DNA of 64,000 nt from CAYNFR01 sp964396595 (GTDB lineage Bacteria > Bacteroidota > Bacteroidia > Chitinophagales > Saprospiraceae), in the NCBI GenBank assembly GCA_964396595.1, contig CAYNFR010000015.1:15249-79248 (forward strand), given 5' to 3'. How positions within the stretch are numbered: the stretch's first letter is position 1; each line of letters starts with the position of its first letter. Positions 1-9,555 of this stretch are shown in pieces. Position numbers and translations under genes: made by a program. Below the pieces are notes generated by a model. The model was not told the DNA's origin, made no database searches, and saw only the letters and a program-made list of their open reading frames with translations.

Positions 1-99
1 CTCAATATTGATTTTGCGGCGAGTAATCAGACCGACTATTCGACTCAACAGTCCACTGCGGTTCTCACTAAAAACGGTTAATGTAAATAGCTCAATCAT
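1..99 (-). CDS. ilvN: Acetolactate synthase small (regulatory) subunit, 5' part only
   Basis: Reading down from an ATG at 99, 33 codons run in frame to the window edge and encode an ACT-domain start (MIELFTLTVFSENRSG, then LLSRIVGLITRR). This is the usual N-terminus of the regulatory subunit that binds valine or similar effectors and stabilises the IlvB catalytic subunit. It begins 12 bp after the ilvB stop, so it is translated as the last visible gene of the leu/ilv operon. The remainder lies left of the window. The identity is secure from the ACT pattern plus position; the length is unknown. Confidence 0.85.
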   Translation of the reverse strand, partial: MIELFTLTVFSENRSGLLSRIVGLITRRKINIE

Positions 100-111
100 G
101 CTTTGTAAGAA

Positions 112-1857
112 TTATTCTAATACTATCTCGTCCACAGCTTTGCCGCTGGCGATCATAGGAAAAATATTTTCTTCTTTTTTTACCATTACGTGCAACAGAT
201 ATGGGCCATTGTAAGCGAGCATTTCGCGAATAGCCTCGTTAATTTCTGATGCATCTGTGACTTTGTGCGCCTTAACACCGAATCCTTCAGAAATCATGCA
301 AAAATTGGGATTCGTCAATTCTACACTTGAATAGCGACGTTCGAAGAATAGCTCTTGCCATTGTCGTACCATACCAAGAAACTCATTGTCAAGTAAAACT
401 ATTTTAACTGCGACATTATGTTGGGCGCATACGCCCAATTCTTGTATCGTCATCTGAAAGCCACCATCGCCGACGAATAGAACGACGTCTTTCTCGGGCC
501 GGGCAAACTTTGCTCCTATTGCCGCAGGCAATCCATATCCCATTGTACCTGCTCCACCCGAAGATACCCATAAATCTCTACCCAGATAATCATAATATCG
601 CGCCGCCACCATCTGATGTTGACCGACATCTGTCACCACGATGGCCTGACCTCGAGTCTGAATGGAAACTTGCTTGACGACTCTACCCATGGTAAGCGAG
701 CCTGTCGGATTTTCAGCCAGATCTCTTTTGATTACTTTTTCATATTCTAACTTATCCGCATTCTTGAAGGAAGTGATCCATTCCGGGTAGATCTTCTCGT
801 GCACCAGCGGGGTCAGTGCTTTTAAAGCGTCTTTAGCGTCCGCGTGAATCGGCAGATCTGCAAACACGTTTTTATTAAACTCTGAAGAGTCAATATCGAT
901 GTGTATGACCTTGGCTTGTTTCGCATAAGAATCAAGACGTCCGGTCACCCTGTCATCAAATCTCATCCCGATGGCGATAAGCAAATCACATTGATTCGTG
1001 TTGATGTTCGCACCATAATTACCATGCATGCCTAACATACCCACATAATTGGGGTGGTCGGTAGCAATGGTAGAGAGTCCATGAATAGTGCACCCAACAG
1101 GTATACCGGATTTTTCAACAAAGGCGATGAACTCATCTTGTGCTTCTGAGATATGTATGCCTTGTCCCGCAAGTATATATGGCCGCTGAGCCTCGTTAAT
1201 CATTCTTGCCGCCTCGTGGATATCATCCATGTGAATACGCGGACGAGGATGATAGGATCTGATCCGGCTTGATGTCGCAGCTACATAAGAACACTTATTT
1301 ATTTGTGCATCCTTGGTTATGTCGATTAATACGGGGCCTGGTCTTCCACTATTGGCTATGTAGAAAGCTTTCGCCATAATCTCTGGAATCTCCTCTACTC
1401 GAGTAATCTGGTAATTCCACTTGGTTATGGAGGTCGTACAGCCTATTACATCTATTTCTTGAAATGCGTCAGAACCTAAGAGATGGCTGAAGACTTGTCC
1501 TGTGATACATACTAATGGTGTACTATCCATTAAGGCATCACCTATACCAGTAAACAAGTTTGTCGCACCGGGGCCACTTGTAGCTATGCATACACCCGTT
1601 TTTCGGGTAGCGCGTGCATAACCTTCTGCTGCATGAATGGCACCTTGTTCGTGTCTGGTGAGTATATGATTGAGCCTATCTTGATAATCATACAGACTAT
1701 CATAAACCGGCATAATCGCTCCCCCCGGATATCCAAATATTATATCTACACCATGCTCTACCAGAGATTCCAGCAAAGCAGAAGCGCCTGATAAGATCCT
1801 AGACTCAACAGCTGTATCGTCTATTAAGGTATTTGACAACTTATTCGATTTCTTCAT
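112..1857 (-). CDS. ilvB: Acetolactate synthase large (catalytic) subunit
   Basis: 581 aa thiamine-diphosphate enzyme making 2-acetolactate (valine/leucine branch) or 2-aceto-2-hydroxybutyrate (isoleucine branch) in the cytosol. The N-terminal pyrimidine-binding domain has GYPGGAIMPVYD and the catalytic Glu70 in RHEQGAIHAAEGYARA. The central domain binds FAD. The C-terminal domain has the diphosphate motif GDGGFQMTIQEL followed by LLDNEFLGMVRQWQ. Length is normal for the family. ATG start at 1857, 10 bp after the ilvD stop. ilvN follows 12 bp downstream, so the two subunits are made together. Related oxalyl-CoA or glyoxylate enzymes are unlikely given this operon. Confidence 0.95.
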   Translation of the reverse strand: MKKSNKLSNTLIDDTAVESRILSGASALLESLVEHGVDIIFGYPGGAIMPVYDSLYDYQDRLNHILTRHEQGAIHAAEGYARATRKTGVCIATSGPGATNLFTGIGDALMDSTPLVCITGQVFSHLLGSDAFQEIDVIGCTTSITKWNYQITRVEEIPEIMAKAFYIANSGRPGPVLIDITKDAQINKCSYVAATSSRIRSYHPRPRIHMDDIHEAARMINEAQRPYILAGQGIHISEAQDEFIAFVEKSGIPVGCTIHGLSTIATDHPNYVGMLGMHGNYGANINTNQCDLLIAIGMRFDDRVTGRLDSYAKQAKVIHIDIDSSEFNKNVFADLPIHADAKDALKALTPLVHEKIYPEWITSFKNADKLEYEKVIKRDLAENPTGSLTMGRVVKQVSIQTRGQAIVVTDVGQHQMVAARYYDYLGRDLWVSSGGAGTMGYGLPAAIGAKFARPEKDVVLFVGDGGFQMTIQELGVCAQHNVAVKIVLLDNEFLGMVRQWQELFFERRYSSVELTNPNFCMISEGFGVKAHKVTDASEINEAIREMLAYNGPYLLHVMVKKEENIFPMIASGKAVDEIVLE

Positions 1858-1867
1858 AAGCCATTTA

Positions 1868-3550
1868 TTAGAATTCGTCAGTCACACAACCTTCACTGGC
1901 AGTGCTGACGGTGTATCTGTACTTTTTTAATATGCCGGTCACATGATCCTTAGGCTGCGCCCAATCGTTGCGTCTGTTCCGTAGTTCTCCTTCGCTCAAT
2001 TCAACATCAATTGTGTTTTTCAATGCATCGATAATAATAATATCTCCATCTTTCACGAGAGCGATATTGCCACCTACAAATGCCTCAGGCGTTATATGCC
2101 CTACAACGAAACCATGCGTGCCCCCAGAAAAACGACCGTCAGTTATCAATGCAACTTCCTTGCCAATACCCGCCCCCATCAGCAAAGATGTCGGCTTCAA
2201 CATTTCTGGCATTCCGGGTCCTCCTTTCGGTCCGCAATAACGGATTACTAAAACCTCTCCTGCATTGATCGTTCTTGCCTGTATGGCATCATTCGCTTCT
2301 TGCTCTGAATTGAATACCCTGGCTTTGCCTCTGAAATAAAGACCCTCTTTCCCTGTAATCTTGGCTACTGATCCTTCGGTAGCGAGGTTTCCATACATTA
2401 TTCTGAGATGCCCGGTTTCTTTTATAGGCGTGTTTATAGAGTGAATAACATCCTGTTCTGCTTTGAGCGATCCCACCTTGGCGAGGTTTTCTGCTACTGT
2501 TTGTCCCGTTACCGTGAGACAATCTCCATGAAGCATTCCTTCTGCCAGCATCATCTTCATAACAGCCGGCACACCTCCTATGTGATGTAAATCTTCCATC
2601 ACATATTTGCCGCTAGGCTTAAGATCTGCTAGAAACGGCGTAGAATCGCTGAGTCGATTGAAGTCATTGATGGTCAGTGGTATATGGACAGATTTGGCCA
2701 TAGCGATCAGGTGCATCACGGCATTGGTTGATCCGCCTAGTACGGTAATCAATCTTATAGCATTTTCAAATGCCTCGTAAGTCATTATATCACGAGGTTT
2801 GATATCTTTTTCAAGTAAGTTATAGATACTCTTTCCTATGACGGCACACTCTAGATTCTTTTCTGTACTGATCGCCGGGTTACTAGAATTATAGGGCAAT
2901 GCCATACCTAATCCTTCAATAGCAGATGCCATAGTATTCGCAGTGTACATTCCACCGCAAGCACCAGGGCCCGGGCATGCTTTTCTTACTATATTCTTGA
3001 ATGTATCTACTGTAATCTCACCTGATATGTGTTCTCCCAGCGCCTCAAATGCACTAACGATATCCAGCTTTCGTCCATCATGATAACCCGGCTGAATAGT
3101 ACCTCCATAGACCATCAAGGATGGCCGATTAAGGCGCCCTAGTGCCATGATCGAGCCCGGCATATTTTTATCACAACCGACCACTGCCACTATGCCATCA
3201 TACCACTGAGCACCGGCCACTGTTTCGATACTGTCAGCGATAATATCTCGACTAGGCAGTGAATAACGCATGCCTGCACTACCCATCGATATGCCATCAC
3301 TCACGCCTATAGTATTGAATATCAAGCCGATAAGATCAGCATCATTTACACTCTTTTTAATCTGCGCGGCGAGATCATTGAGATGCATATTGCATGGATT
3401 GCCATCCCATCCTGTGCTCACAATACCTACTTGAGCCTTGTTCATGTCCTCATCGGTCATACCGATGGCATGGAGCATGGCGCGTGAAGCAGGTTGGGAA
3501 GCATCTTGTGTGACTGTGCGGCTATACTTATTCATCATATTTAATGGCAT
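1868..3550 (-). CDS. ilvD: Dihydroxy-acid dehydratase
   Basis: 560 aa Fe-S dehydratase that converts 2,3-dihydroxy-isovalerate and 2,3-dihydroxy-3-methylvalerate to the corresponding 2-oxo acids. Three cysteine sites are visible: GNPCNMHLNDLA near residue 53, GCDKNMPGSIMA near 125 and GACGGMYTANTMA near 198. That pattern fits the [2Fe-2S] type. The C-terminal half has DGRFSGGTHGFVVGH, typical of the IlvD/Edd family. The operon context excludes the Edd alternative. ATG at 3550; in-frame ATGs at 3538 and 3535 are possible starts, since conservation begins about there. leuB ends 8 bp upstream. Confidence 0.95.
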   Translation of the reverse strand: MPLNMMNKYSRTVTQDASQPASRAMLHAIGMTDEDMNKAQVGIVSTGWDGNPCNMHLNDLAAQIKKSVNDADLIGLIFNTIGVSDGISMGSAGMRYSLPSRDIIADSIETVAGAQWYDGIVAVVGCDKNMPGSIMALGRLNRPSLMVYGGTIQPGYHDGRKLDIVSAFEALGEHISGEITVDTFKNIVRKACPGPGACGGMYTANTMASAIEGLGMALPYNSSNPAISTEKNLECAVIGKSIYNLLEKDIKPRDIMTYEAFENAIRLITVLGGSTNAVMHLIAMAKSVHIPLTINDFNRLSDSTPFLADLKPSGKYVMEDLHHIGGVPAVMKMMLAEGMLHGDCLTVTGQTVAENLAKVGSLKAEQDVIHSINTPIKETGHLRIMYGNLATEGSVAKITGKEGLYFRGKARVFNSEQEANDAIQARTINAGEVLVIRYCGPKGGPGMPEMLKPTSLLMGAGIGKEVALITDGRFSGGTHGFVVGHITPEAFVGGNIALVKDGDIIIIDALKNTIDVELSEGELRNRRNDWAQPKDHVTGILKKYRYTVSTASEGCVTDEF

Positions 3551-3558
3551 GTAAAACG

Positions 3559-4668
3559 CTATATAATGCTTCTATTGGCAGACTTTAGGTTGAGGAGATT
3601 TATTTCCTCTCCGAGTATGATGGATTCTATTGTGTCACCTAGCTGTGAACAAGAATAACTGATCTCAGGCTTGAGGTCTTCTGTCATGATACCCATCTTC
3701 ATACATTGATCGATCGCATTGTAAATATCGCTCGCTTCGTCCATCATATTGAAATGCTCAAACATCATCGCTGCTGATGCTATCATCGCGACCGGATTAG
3801 CAATATCCTTGCCCGCTCCCTCAGGGTACGAACCATGAACCGGCTCATACAGACAATGTACATCACCGACTGAGGCCGATGGCAATAAACCCAAAGACCC
3901 ACTGATAACACTTGCTTCATCAGATAGAATATCTCCAAAAAGATTCTCAGTGAGGATGACATCAAATCTCACCGGGCCCAATATCAACTGCATGGCCGCA
4001 TTGTCCACATAGAGGCAAGTATATTCCACCTCAGGATATTCGAGGGCTATTTTATCGACTATTTCTCTCCAAAATCTCGAAGACTCAAGGACATTGGCTT
4101 TATCAACCATACATACTTTTTTACGACGCTTCATCGCAGCGCGAAATGCATGATGGGTGATGCGCGCAACTTCCGCTGTAGTGTAGTGCATGGTATCGTA
4201 TGCAGCAGTATTGGAGGCATTTCTACCACTTTCACCAAAGTACAAGCCCCCTGTTAACTCTCGATAGATCACAAAATCTGCTCCTTTGATACGATCATTC
4301 TTTAACGGGGAAATGTCTAGTAATCTATCATATGCTTTGACCGGACGTATATTAGCGTATAAGCCAAGTGCCTTTCTTAAGGCAAGCAATCCCTGCTCAG
4401 GTCTCACCTTAAGGGTGGGATCAGCATATTTCGGATGACCTATAGCCCCCATTAGCACTGCATCAGCATTAAGAGCAGTCTGAAGTGTATCGGAAGGCAA
4501 TGGATCACCTGTCTTGTCAATAGCCACTCCACCTATCAAGGCTTCCACCATATCAAATGAATGACCATATTTCTCCTCTATCGCTTTTAGTACTTTAATC
4601 GCCTGAGCCATTACTTCGGGTCCGATGCCATCGCCGGGAAGTATCGCTATTTTCTGAAGTTTTTTCAT
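3559..4668 (-). CDS. leuB: 3-isopropylmalate dehydrogenase
   Basis: 369 aa NAD-dependent oxidative decarboxylase of leucine synthesis (3-isopropylmalate to 2-oxoisocaproate). Visible are the N-terminal AILPGDGIGPEVM, the substrate region RELTGGLYFGESGRN, and the C-terminal nucleotide-binding segment EPVHGSYPEGAGKDIANP. The EPVHGSAP-type loop is what separates NAD-dependent LeuB from NADP isocitrate dehydrogenase, which is encoded separately at 61.8 kb. The start ATG overlaps the leuD stop by one base (TAATG), indicating translational coupling. Confidence 0.96.
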   Translation of the reverse strand: MKKLQKIAILPGDGIGPEVMAQAIKVLKAIEEKYGHSFDMVEALIGGVAIDKTGDPLPSDTLQTALNADAVLMGAIGHPKYADPTLKVRPEQGLLALRKALGLYANIRPVKAYDRLLDISPLKNDRIKGADFVIYRELTGGLYFGESGRNASNTAAYDTMHYTTAEVARITHHAFRAAMKRRKKVCMVDKANVLESSRFWREIVDKIALEYPEVEYTCLYVDNAAMQLILGPVRFDVILTENLFGDILSDEASVISGSLGLLPSASVGDVHCLYEPVHGSYPEGAGKDIANPVAMIASAAMMFEHFNMMDEASDIYNAIDQCMKMGIMTEDLKPEISYSCSQLGDTIESIILGEEINLLNLKSANRSII

Positions 4669-5261
4669 TAGAATATTACTTGATTGCGCTCGAAAGCCTC
4701 AATTTCATTTTTGAGTGAAAGTAAAAAGTCTAGATCGTCGTATCCATTTAACATACATACTTTCTTGTAAGAGTCAATGTCAAATGAAAAAACCTCACCC
4801 GATGCATCGATCATGAAGGTTTGTGAAGGAAGATCTACTGTAAAGCTAGCCTTGGGATTTTTCTCAATCTCTTCAAAAATTCGATTCATTTCGGAGGTTT
4901 TGAGCTGAACAGGTAGTAAGCCATTGTTTAGAGAGTTTCCTTTAAATATATCAGCAAAAAAACTCGATACCACTACTTTATATCCACCATCATAGATCGC
5001 CCATGCGGCATGTTCTCGACTGGAGCCACAGCCGAAATTCTCTCCGGCGACTAAGATCTCTCCACCGTACATCGGGTTATTAAGTACAAAATCGGATACG
5101 GGTGCTCCATGTTTGTCATAACGCCAGTCTCTAAATAAGTTTTCTCCAAATCCCTCTCTCGTGGTGGCCTTTAAAAAACGAGCCGGTATGATCTGATCTG
5201 TATCCACATGCTCTATGGGCATGGGCACAGCAGTTGATTTTATTCTCGTAAATTTTTCCAT
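4668..5261 (-). CDS. leuD: 3-isopropylmalate dehydratase small subunit
   Basis: 197 aa swivel-domain subunit of isopropylmalate isomerase. Visible are HVDTDQIIPARFLK near the start and GENFGCGSSREHAAWAI in the middle, both hallmarks of LeuD, followed by FADIFKGNSLNNGLLP. It pairs with LeuC, whose start codon region lies only 2 bp upstream, to form the aconitase-like holoenzyme. Length is normal. ATG at 5261; the stop overlaps the leuB start. Confidence 0.96.
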   Translation of the reverse strand: MEKFTRIKSTAVPMPIEHVDTDQIIPARFLKATTREGFGENLFRDWRYDKHGAPVSDFVLNNPMYGGEILVAGENFGCGSSREHAAWAIYDGGYKVVVSSFFADIFKGNSLNNGLLPVQLKTSEMNRIFEEIEKNPKASFTVDLPSQTFMIDASGEVFSFDIDSYKKVCMLNGYDDLDFLLSLKNEIEAFERNQVIF

Positions 5262-5263
5262 CT

Positions 5264-6622
5264 CTATATCATCGTTCTTATATCCACAATCTCCCCAGTT
5301 ATCGCAGCCGCGGCTGCCATCAGTGGGCTTACCAAAATAGTTCTCGCGCCGGGCCCTTGACGTCCTTCGAAGTTTCTATTGGACGTAGATACACAGTATT
5401 CACCAGCAGGAATTTTATCTTCATTCATCCCCAGACATGCAGAACATCCGGGCTCACGCAGTTCGAAACCGGCAGATTTAAAAACCCTATCTAGTCCCTC
5501 TTCCTTAGCTTGTTTTTCCACAAGCTTAGAGCCTGGAATAATCATCACTTGTACCTGATCAGATTTGCGCTTACCTTTTACAAATTCTGCCACCTGTCTG
5601 AGATCTTCTATTCGGCTGTTTGTACAACTACCTATGAAAACATGTTGGATCTTTTTACCTAGTAAAGATTCTCCATTCTGTAAACCCATATACTGTAAGG
5701 GCTTGCTTTCTGCTGTATCCGGTATACTCTCTGTAATCTTCATCCCCATACCCGGATTAGTGCCATAGGTGACCATGGGCTCAATATCAGCAGCACCATA
5801 AACATATTCTGTATCGAATACCGCATCATGATCAGACTTTAATGACCGCCAGTAAGCCTGCGCAGCAGCGAGGTCATTTTTTGTATAACGTGCTGACACA
5901 TAATCTATAGTCGTCTGATCCGGAGCGATAAGTCCACCTCTTGCTCCCATCTCAATACTCATATTACATACTGTCATACGCGCTTCCATGCTCATCTTCT
6001 CGAATGTAGAACCTGCGTACTCGACAAAATGTCCTGTTGCGCCCCCCGTACCTAATTGCGCTATGATATATAATATGACATCTTTAGAATAAACCCCTTT
6101 AGGTAAGTCTCCGTTAACCGTAATACGCATGGTTCTAGGTCTTTTTAAGACCAGACACTGACTTGCCAGCGCTTGCTCTACTTGTGAAGTACCAATTCCA
6201 AATGCGATGGCACCAAATGCCCCATGCGTACTCGTATGGCTATCCCCACATACGATGGTCATCCCAGGCCGGGTATATCCCAGCTCCGGCCCTATGACGT
6301 GAACGATGCCTTGATATTGATGTCCTAGTCCAAATAACTGCACACCAAATTCCGCACAATTCTGCGTTAACATGGCTACTTGCTTTCGTGACAATGGCTC
6401 AGCTATCGGCAAATGCTGATTTTTAGTCGGAACATTATGATCAGGAGTTGCCAGATTTTTACCTGGTCTGAATACTGGCAATGATCTGGCTCTTAATCCG
6501 TCGAATGCTTGCGGACTCGTAACTTCATGCAGAAATTGTTGGTCAATATAAATGACCTCTGCTCCTTCTATCTCGTGCACTTTATGTGCCTCCCAGATCT
6601 TTTCTACAAGTGTTTTTCCCAT
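5264..6622 (-). CDS. leuC: 3-isopropylmalate dehydratase large subunit
   Basis: 452 aa aconitase-family subunit carrying the [4Fe-4S] cluster. Cluster ligands are expected at the Cys in FIGSCTNSRIEDL and the two Cys in EPGCSACLGMNEDK. Also visible are CGDSHTSTHGAFGAIAFGIGTSQVE and STSNRNFEGRQGPGARTILVSP. It isomerises 2-isopropylmalate to 3-isopropylmalate together with LeuD. The start ATG at 6622 follows an 85 bp gap after the leuA stop, the widest gap in the operon; I saw no hairpin in it. Confidence 0.96.
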   Translation of the reverse strand: MGKTLVEKIWEAHKVHEIEGAEVIYIDQQFLHEVTSPQAFDGLRARSLPVFRPGKNLATPDHNVPTKNQHLPIAEPLSRKQVAMLTQNCAEFGVQLFGLGHQYQGIVHVIGPELGYTRPGMTIVCGDSHTSTHGAFGAIAFGIGTSQVEQALASQCLVLKRPRTMRITVNGDLPKGVYSKDVILYIIAQLGTGGATGHFVEYAGSTFEKMSMEARMTVCNMSIEMGARGGLIAPDQTTIDYVSARYTKNDLAAAQAYWRSLKSDHDAVFDTEYVYGAADIEPMVTYGTNPGMGMKITESIPDTAESKPLQYMGLQNGESLLGKKIQHVFIGSCTNSRIEDLRQVAEFVKGKRKSDQVQVMIIPGSKLVEKQAKEEGLDRVFKSAGFELREPGCSACLGMNEDKIPAGEYCVSTSNRNFEGRQGPGARTILVSPLMAAAAAITGEIVDIRTMI

Positions 6623-6707
6623 GTATTAAAATTCCCTTTTCGTATGTGATTCTTTAATTTATGTCCTCTGATATCGATGGCTAGCACTAGATAGAGATGA
6701 TTAATTT

Positions 6708-7865
6708 TTATGCCATGGCGATTTCTACGCGATCCCAAATCTGATGTAAATCCGATTCTACAATTCGCTTTTTACTATCAGCCACATCCAGAAATATCCG
6801 GTAGGCTTGGTCAAGTTGGTTCTTCGTGAGATTGATTCCGATCTCTTTAAACTTATAAGCCAAGGCAGCACGGCCGGAGCGAGCAGTAAGAACTATCTCA
6901 CTACTCTCCAATCCGACTTCTTTCGGATCGATGATTTCATAGGTAGCTCTGTTTTTGATAACACCGTCTTGATGTATTCCGGAAGAATGCGCAAAAGCAT
7001 TCTCCCCGACAATTGCTTTATTAGGTTGGACGGTCATGCCCATTTCGTGAGCAACTTCTCTGCTCAGCGGATTAAGTAACTTGCTATTAATGCCCGTATA
7101 AAATCGATCCGATAGTCGATGCTTGATAATCATAGTCACCTCTTCCAGAGAACAATTGCCAGCCCTCTCCCCTATGCCATTTATCGTACACTCGATCTGT
7201 AACGCGCCATTCTGAATACCTGCGATTGAATTGGCGGTGGCTAATCCAAGATCATTATGGCAGTGTACAGAAATCTGGCACTTGTCGATACCCTTTACAT
7301 TCTCTGCTAGATATTTAATCTTCGCGCCATACTCTTCCGGAAGACAATATCCGGTGGTATCCGGGATATTTAATACCGTCGCACCGGCATCCACTACTGC
7401 CTGGATCACCTGGGACAAAAAGACATTATCTGTTCTCCCTGCGTCTTCTGCATAAAACTCAACATCCTCGACAAATGACTTGGCATACTTAACAGCCGCT
7501 ACAGCGCGCTCAACGATCTTTTCACGAGAGGTGCGTAACTTATCATAAATATGTGAATCTGATGTTCCGATACCCGTGTGTATTCTGGGATACTTGGCCG
7601 TTGAAAGTGCTTGGGCTGCAACTTTGATATCTTCTTCAACAGCTCTGCTCAAGCCGCATACTGTTGTATTCTTGATCAACTGCCCTATTTTCCGCACAGA
7701 ATCAAAATCTCCAGGACTCGAAATAGGAAAACCTGCTTCGATCACATCTACGCCAAGTTCCTCTATTCTTGCTGCCAAGCGCAACTTCTGAGCCTGGTCC
7801 AATTTACAGCCCGGTACCTGCTCTCCATCTCGTAGCGTTGTGTCAAAAATATGAATCCTTGTCAT
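6708..7865 (-). CDS. leuA: 2-isopropylmalate synthase, short form
   Basis: HMGL-like TIM-barrel synthase joining acetyl-CoA and 2-oxoisovalerate, the first committed step of leucine synthesis. Motifs: FDTTLRDGEQVPGC at the N-terminus, metal-binding HCHNDLGLATANS, and GIGERAGNCSLEEV. I chose the ATG at 7865 (385 aa) because AGGAGA lies about 8 bases upstream and conservation starts there; an in-frame ATG at 7925 would add 20 residues unlike the family. At 385 aa it ends just after the catalytic and subdomain region and lacks the roughly 110-residue C-terminal leucine-binding domain of full-length LeuA. Loss of leucine feedback is therefore inferred. Homocitrate or citramalate synthase is a less likely alternative given adjacent leuCDB. 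First gene of the operon. Confidence 0.9.
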   Translation of the reverse strand: MTRIHIFDTTLRDGEQVPGCKLDQAQKLRLAARIEELGVDVIEAGFPISSPGDFDSVRKIGQLIKNTTVCGLSRAVEEDIKVAAQALSTAKYPRIHTGIGTSDSHIYDKLRTSREKIVERAVAAVKYAKSFVEDVEFYAEDAGRTDNVFLSQVIQAVVDAGATVLNIPDTTGYCLPEEYGAKIKYLAENVKGIDKCQISVHCHNDLGLATANSIAGIQNGALQIECTINGIGERAGNCSLEEVTMIIKHRLSDRFYTGINSKLLNPLSREVAHEMGMTVQPNKAIVGENAFAHSSGIHQDGVIKNRATYEIIDPKEVGLESSEIVLTARSGRAALAYKFKEIGINLTKNQLDQAYRIFLDVADSKKRIVESDLHQIWDRVEIAMA

Positions 7866-8199
7866 AATTAATCTCCTATTTATTTCAAACAGAAATCCGA
7901 AGGTAGTTATCTTGTTTACTTGCAAGCATGCATTTTCTTATTTCCTTACAATCTCTAACCACGCTCCATAAACCATATATCACTGATATTCAACAAATTA
8001 GATTTTGTAAAAATCCAAATTCCGATCTACAAATAATTAGCTTCTTGGCTATTGATCTGATCGACATTATTTTGCGATTGGACGAACGCACCCCATATTT
8101 AGTCGAACAATAGGAATCTAAGAATACTTCAACAGTCTCCGAAACTTAAAAACGACTAGATTTGCTATCCGCTTCTAATTAAATCTTAAACTAACATCA
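7866..8199. other. Divergent intergenic region between leuA and the M16 peptidase gene
   Basis: 334 bp, AT-rich. It must hold the leu/ilv operon promoter (minus) and the M16 promoter (plus). A plus-strand -7 candidate is listed separately at 8157. I did not find an exact minus-strand TAnnTTTG, a leucine-rich leader peptide, a T-box or an attenuator hairpin, so control of the operon cannot be read from the sequence. Confidence 0.5.
8157..8164 (+). promoter_or_regulatory. Candidate -7 element (TAGATTTG) for the M16 peptidase gene
   Basis: Matches the Bacteroidota -7 consensus TAnnTTTG, 36 bp before the ATG at 8200. No TTTG lies at the expected -33 distance, so support is partial. The motif is short and occurs by chance fairly often. 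Confidence 0.35.
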
Positions 8200-9519
8200 A
8201 TGAGAATACTCCTATTCATTTTATTCAGCTCAAGTCTAAGCATACTCAGCGGACAAGAAAAGCTGGTTGACTTTGTAGAGTACACATTGGATAACGGCTT
8301 ACATGTCATCTTACATCAAGACAAAAGCACACCAAATGTAGTCGTATCCGTACTTTACCATGTAGGTTCTAAAAACGAAAAGCCTGATCGCACCGGTTTT
8401 GCTCACTTCTTTGAACATCTTTTATTTGAAGGCTCTGCCAATATTAAAAGGGGTGAATTCGATAAATACATCACTAATGCAGGTGGGTCAAATAATGCCT
8501 ACACATCTCAAGATAAAACCTACTATTACGAATACCTGCCCTCAAATCAGCTCGAGCTGGGGCTCTGGCTCGAATCCGAAAGAATGCTTCACGCCAAAGT
8601 GGATATAGTAGGTGTAGAAACCCAGCGTGAAGTGGTGAAGGAAGAAAAACGTCAGCGTGTAGACAATCAACCTTATGGCACTTTCTTCGAGAATGCGATG
8701 AAGCGTGCTTACTCTGTACATCCCTATAGGTGGGTACCTATAGGATCTATGGAACACTTAAACGCAGCCACCGAAGAGGATTACATCCAATTTTACAATG
8801 ACTTTTATACTCCCAACAATGCAGTACTCAGTATCGCAGGAGATATAGACTATGAAGAAACCAAGAATCTAGTCGTTAAATATTTCGCCACAATACCGGT
8901 AAAGAATGCCAACATCTTCAGACCGAATGTAATCGAACCACCCCTAACTGCTGAAATCGTAGATACGATTTATGATAATATTCAACTACCCGCATTATTT
9001 TTAACCTATCGCATTCCGGCACAAGGAACAGAAGATTTTTATGCGGTCAGTTTGCTCGCGACCTTGATGGCTGGTGGAGAGAGCTCAAGATTACGCAAAT
9101 CCATCGTGGATGACAAGGAGCTAGCCGTGGCAGTCGGTAGCTTTCCGAATGAAACAGAAGATCCCGGAATCGCATTGGTTTATGGCATTGCCAATATGGG
9201 TGTCAGTCTATCTGATCTGACAGAGGCCGTTGAAGAAGAATTTATCAAGGTGCAACAAGAGCTTATTTCAGAAACGGAATATCAGAAACTGCGGAATCAA
9301 ATGGAAGCGCAATTCATTACCAGAAATGGACAGATAGCCGGAATTGCAGAAAATCTTGCTAATTACCATTCATTTTTTGGTAATGCAGATCTTATCAATA
9401 CCGAATTGGAAAGATACATGAAGGTGACGAAAGAAGATATTCGCAATGCAGCGATTAAATACTTCCACCCCAATAATCGAGTAAGATTATTGTACTTACC
9501 TAAACCGCTTAACCCATAG
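8200..9519 (+). CDS. M16 family zinc peptidase (catalytic member of a pair)
   Basis: 439 aa exported peptidase. A signal peptide (hydrophobic LLFILFSSSLSILSG) occupies the first 18 or so residues. The inverted zinc motif HFFEH is at residues 69-73, and a third-ligand Glu lies near 149 in VVKEEKRQR, the spacing expected for M16. The second M16 domain follows after about residue 210. It is followed 36 bp later by a second M16 gene without the zinc motif; such catalytic/non-catalytic pairs form clam-shell heterodimers in the M16B subfamily, so a joint periplasmic or cell-surface peptide-degrading role is inferred. Substrate unknown. Confidence 0.88.
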   Translation: MRILLFILFSSSLSILSGQEKLVDFVEYTLDNGLHVILHQDKSTPNVVVSVLYHVGSKNEKPDRTGFAHFFEHLLFEGSANIKRGEFDKYITNAGGSNNAYTSQDKTYYYEYLPSNQLELGLWLESERMLHAKVDIVGVETQREVVKEEKRQRVDNQPYGTFFENAMKRAYSVHPYRWVPIGSMEHLNAATEEDYIQFYNDFYTPNNAVLSIAGDIDYEETKNLVVKYFATIPVKNANIFRPNVIEPPLTAEIVDTIYDNIQLPALFLTYRIPAQGTEDFYAVSLLATLMAGGESSRLRKSIVDDKELAVAVGSFPNETEDPGIALVYGIANMGVSLSDLTEAVEEEFIKVQQELISETEYQKLRNQMEAQFITRNGQIAGIAENLANYHSFFGNADLINTELERYMKVTKEDIRNAAIKYFHPNNRVRLLYLPKPLNP

Positions 9520-9555
9520 TCGCATCCATCTTTCAACATCTATTTAAAAAAAGCA

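Noticed and set aside
7866..7925. 20-residue N-terminal extension of leuA from an ATG at 7925
   Set aside because: The AGGAGA site and family conservation both support the start at 7865; the extension has no leucine-rich leader character.
7928..8113. 61-codon plus-strand ORF between leuA and the M16 gene
   Set aside because: No recognisable motif or start signal, in a region that must hold divergent promoters; probably random.
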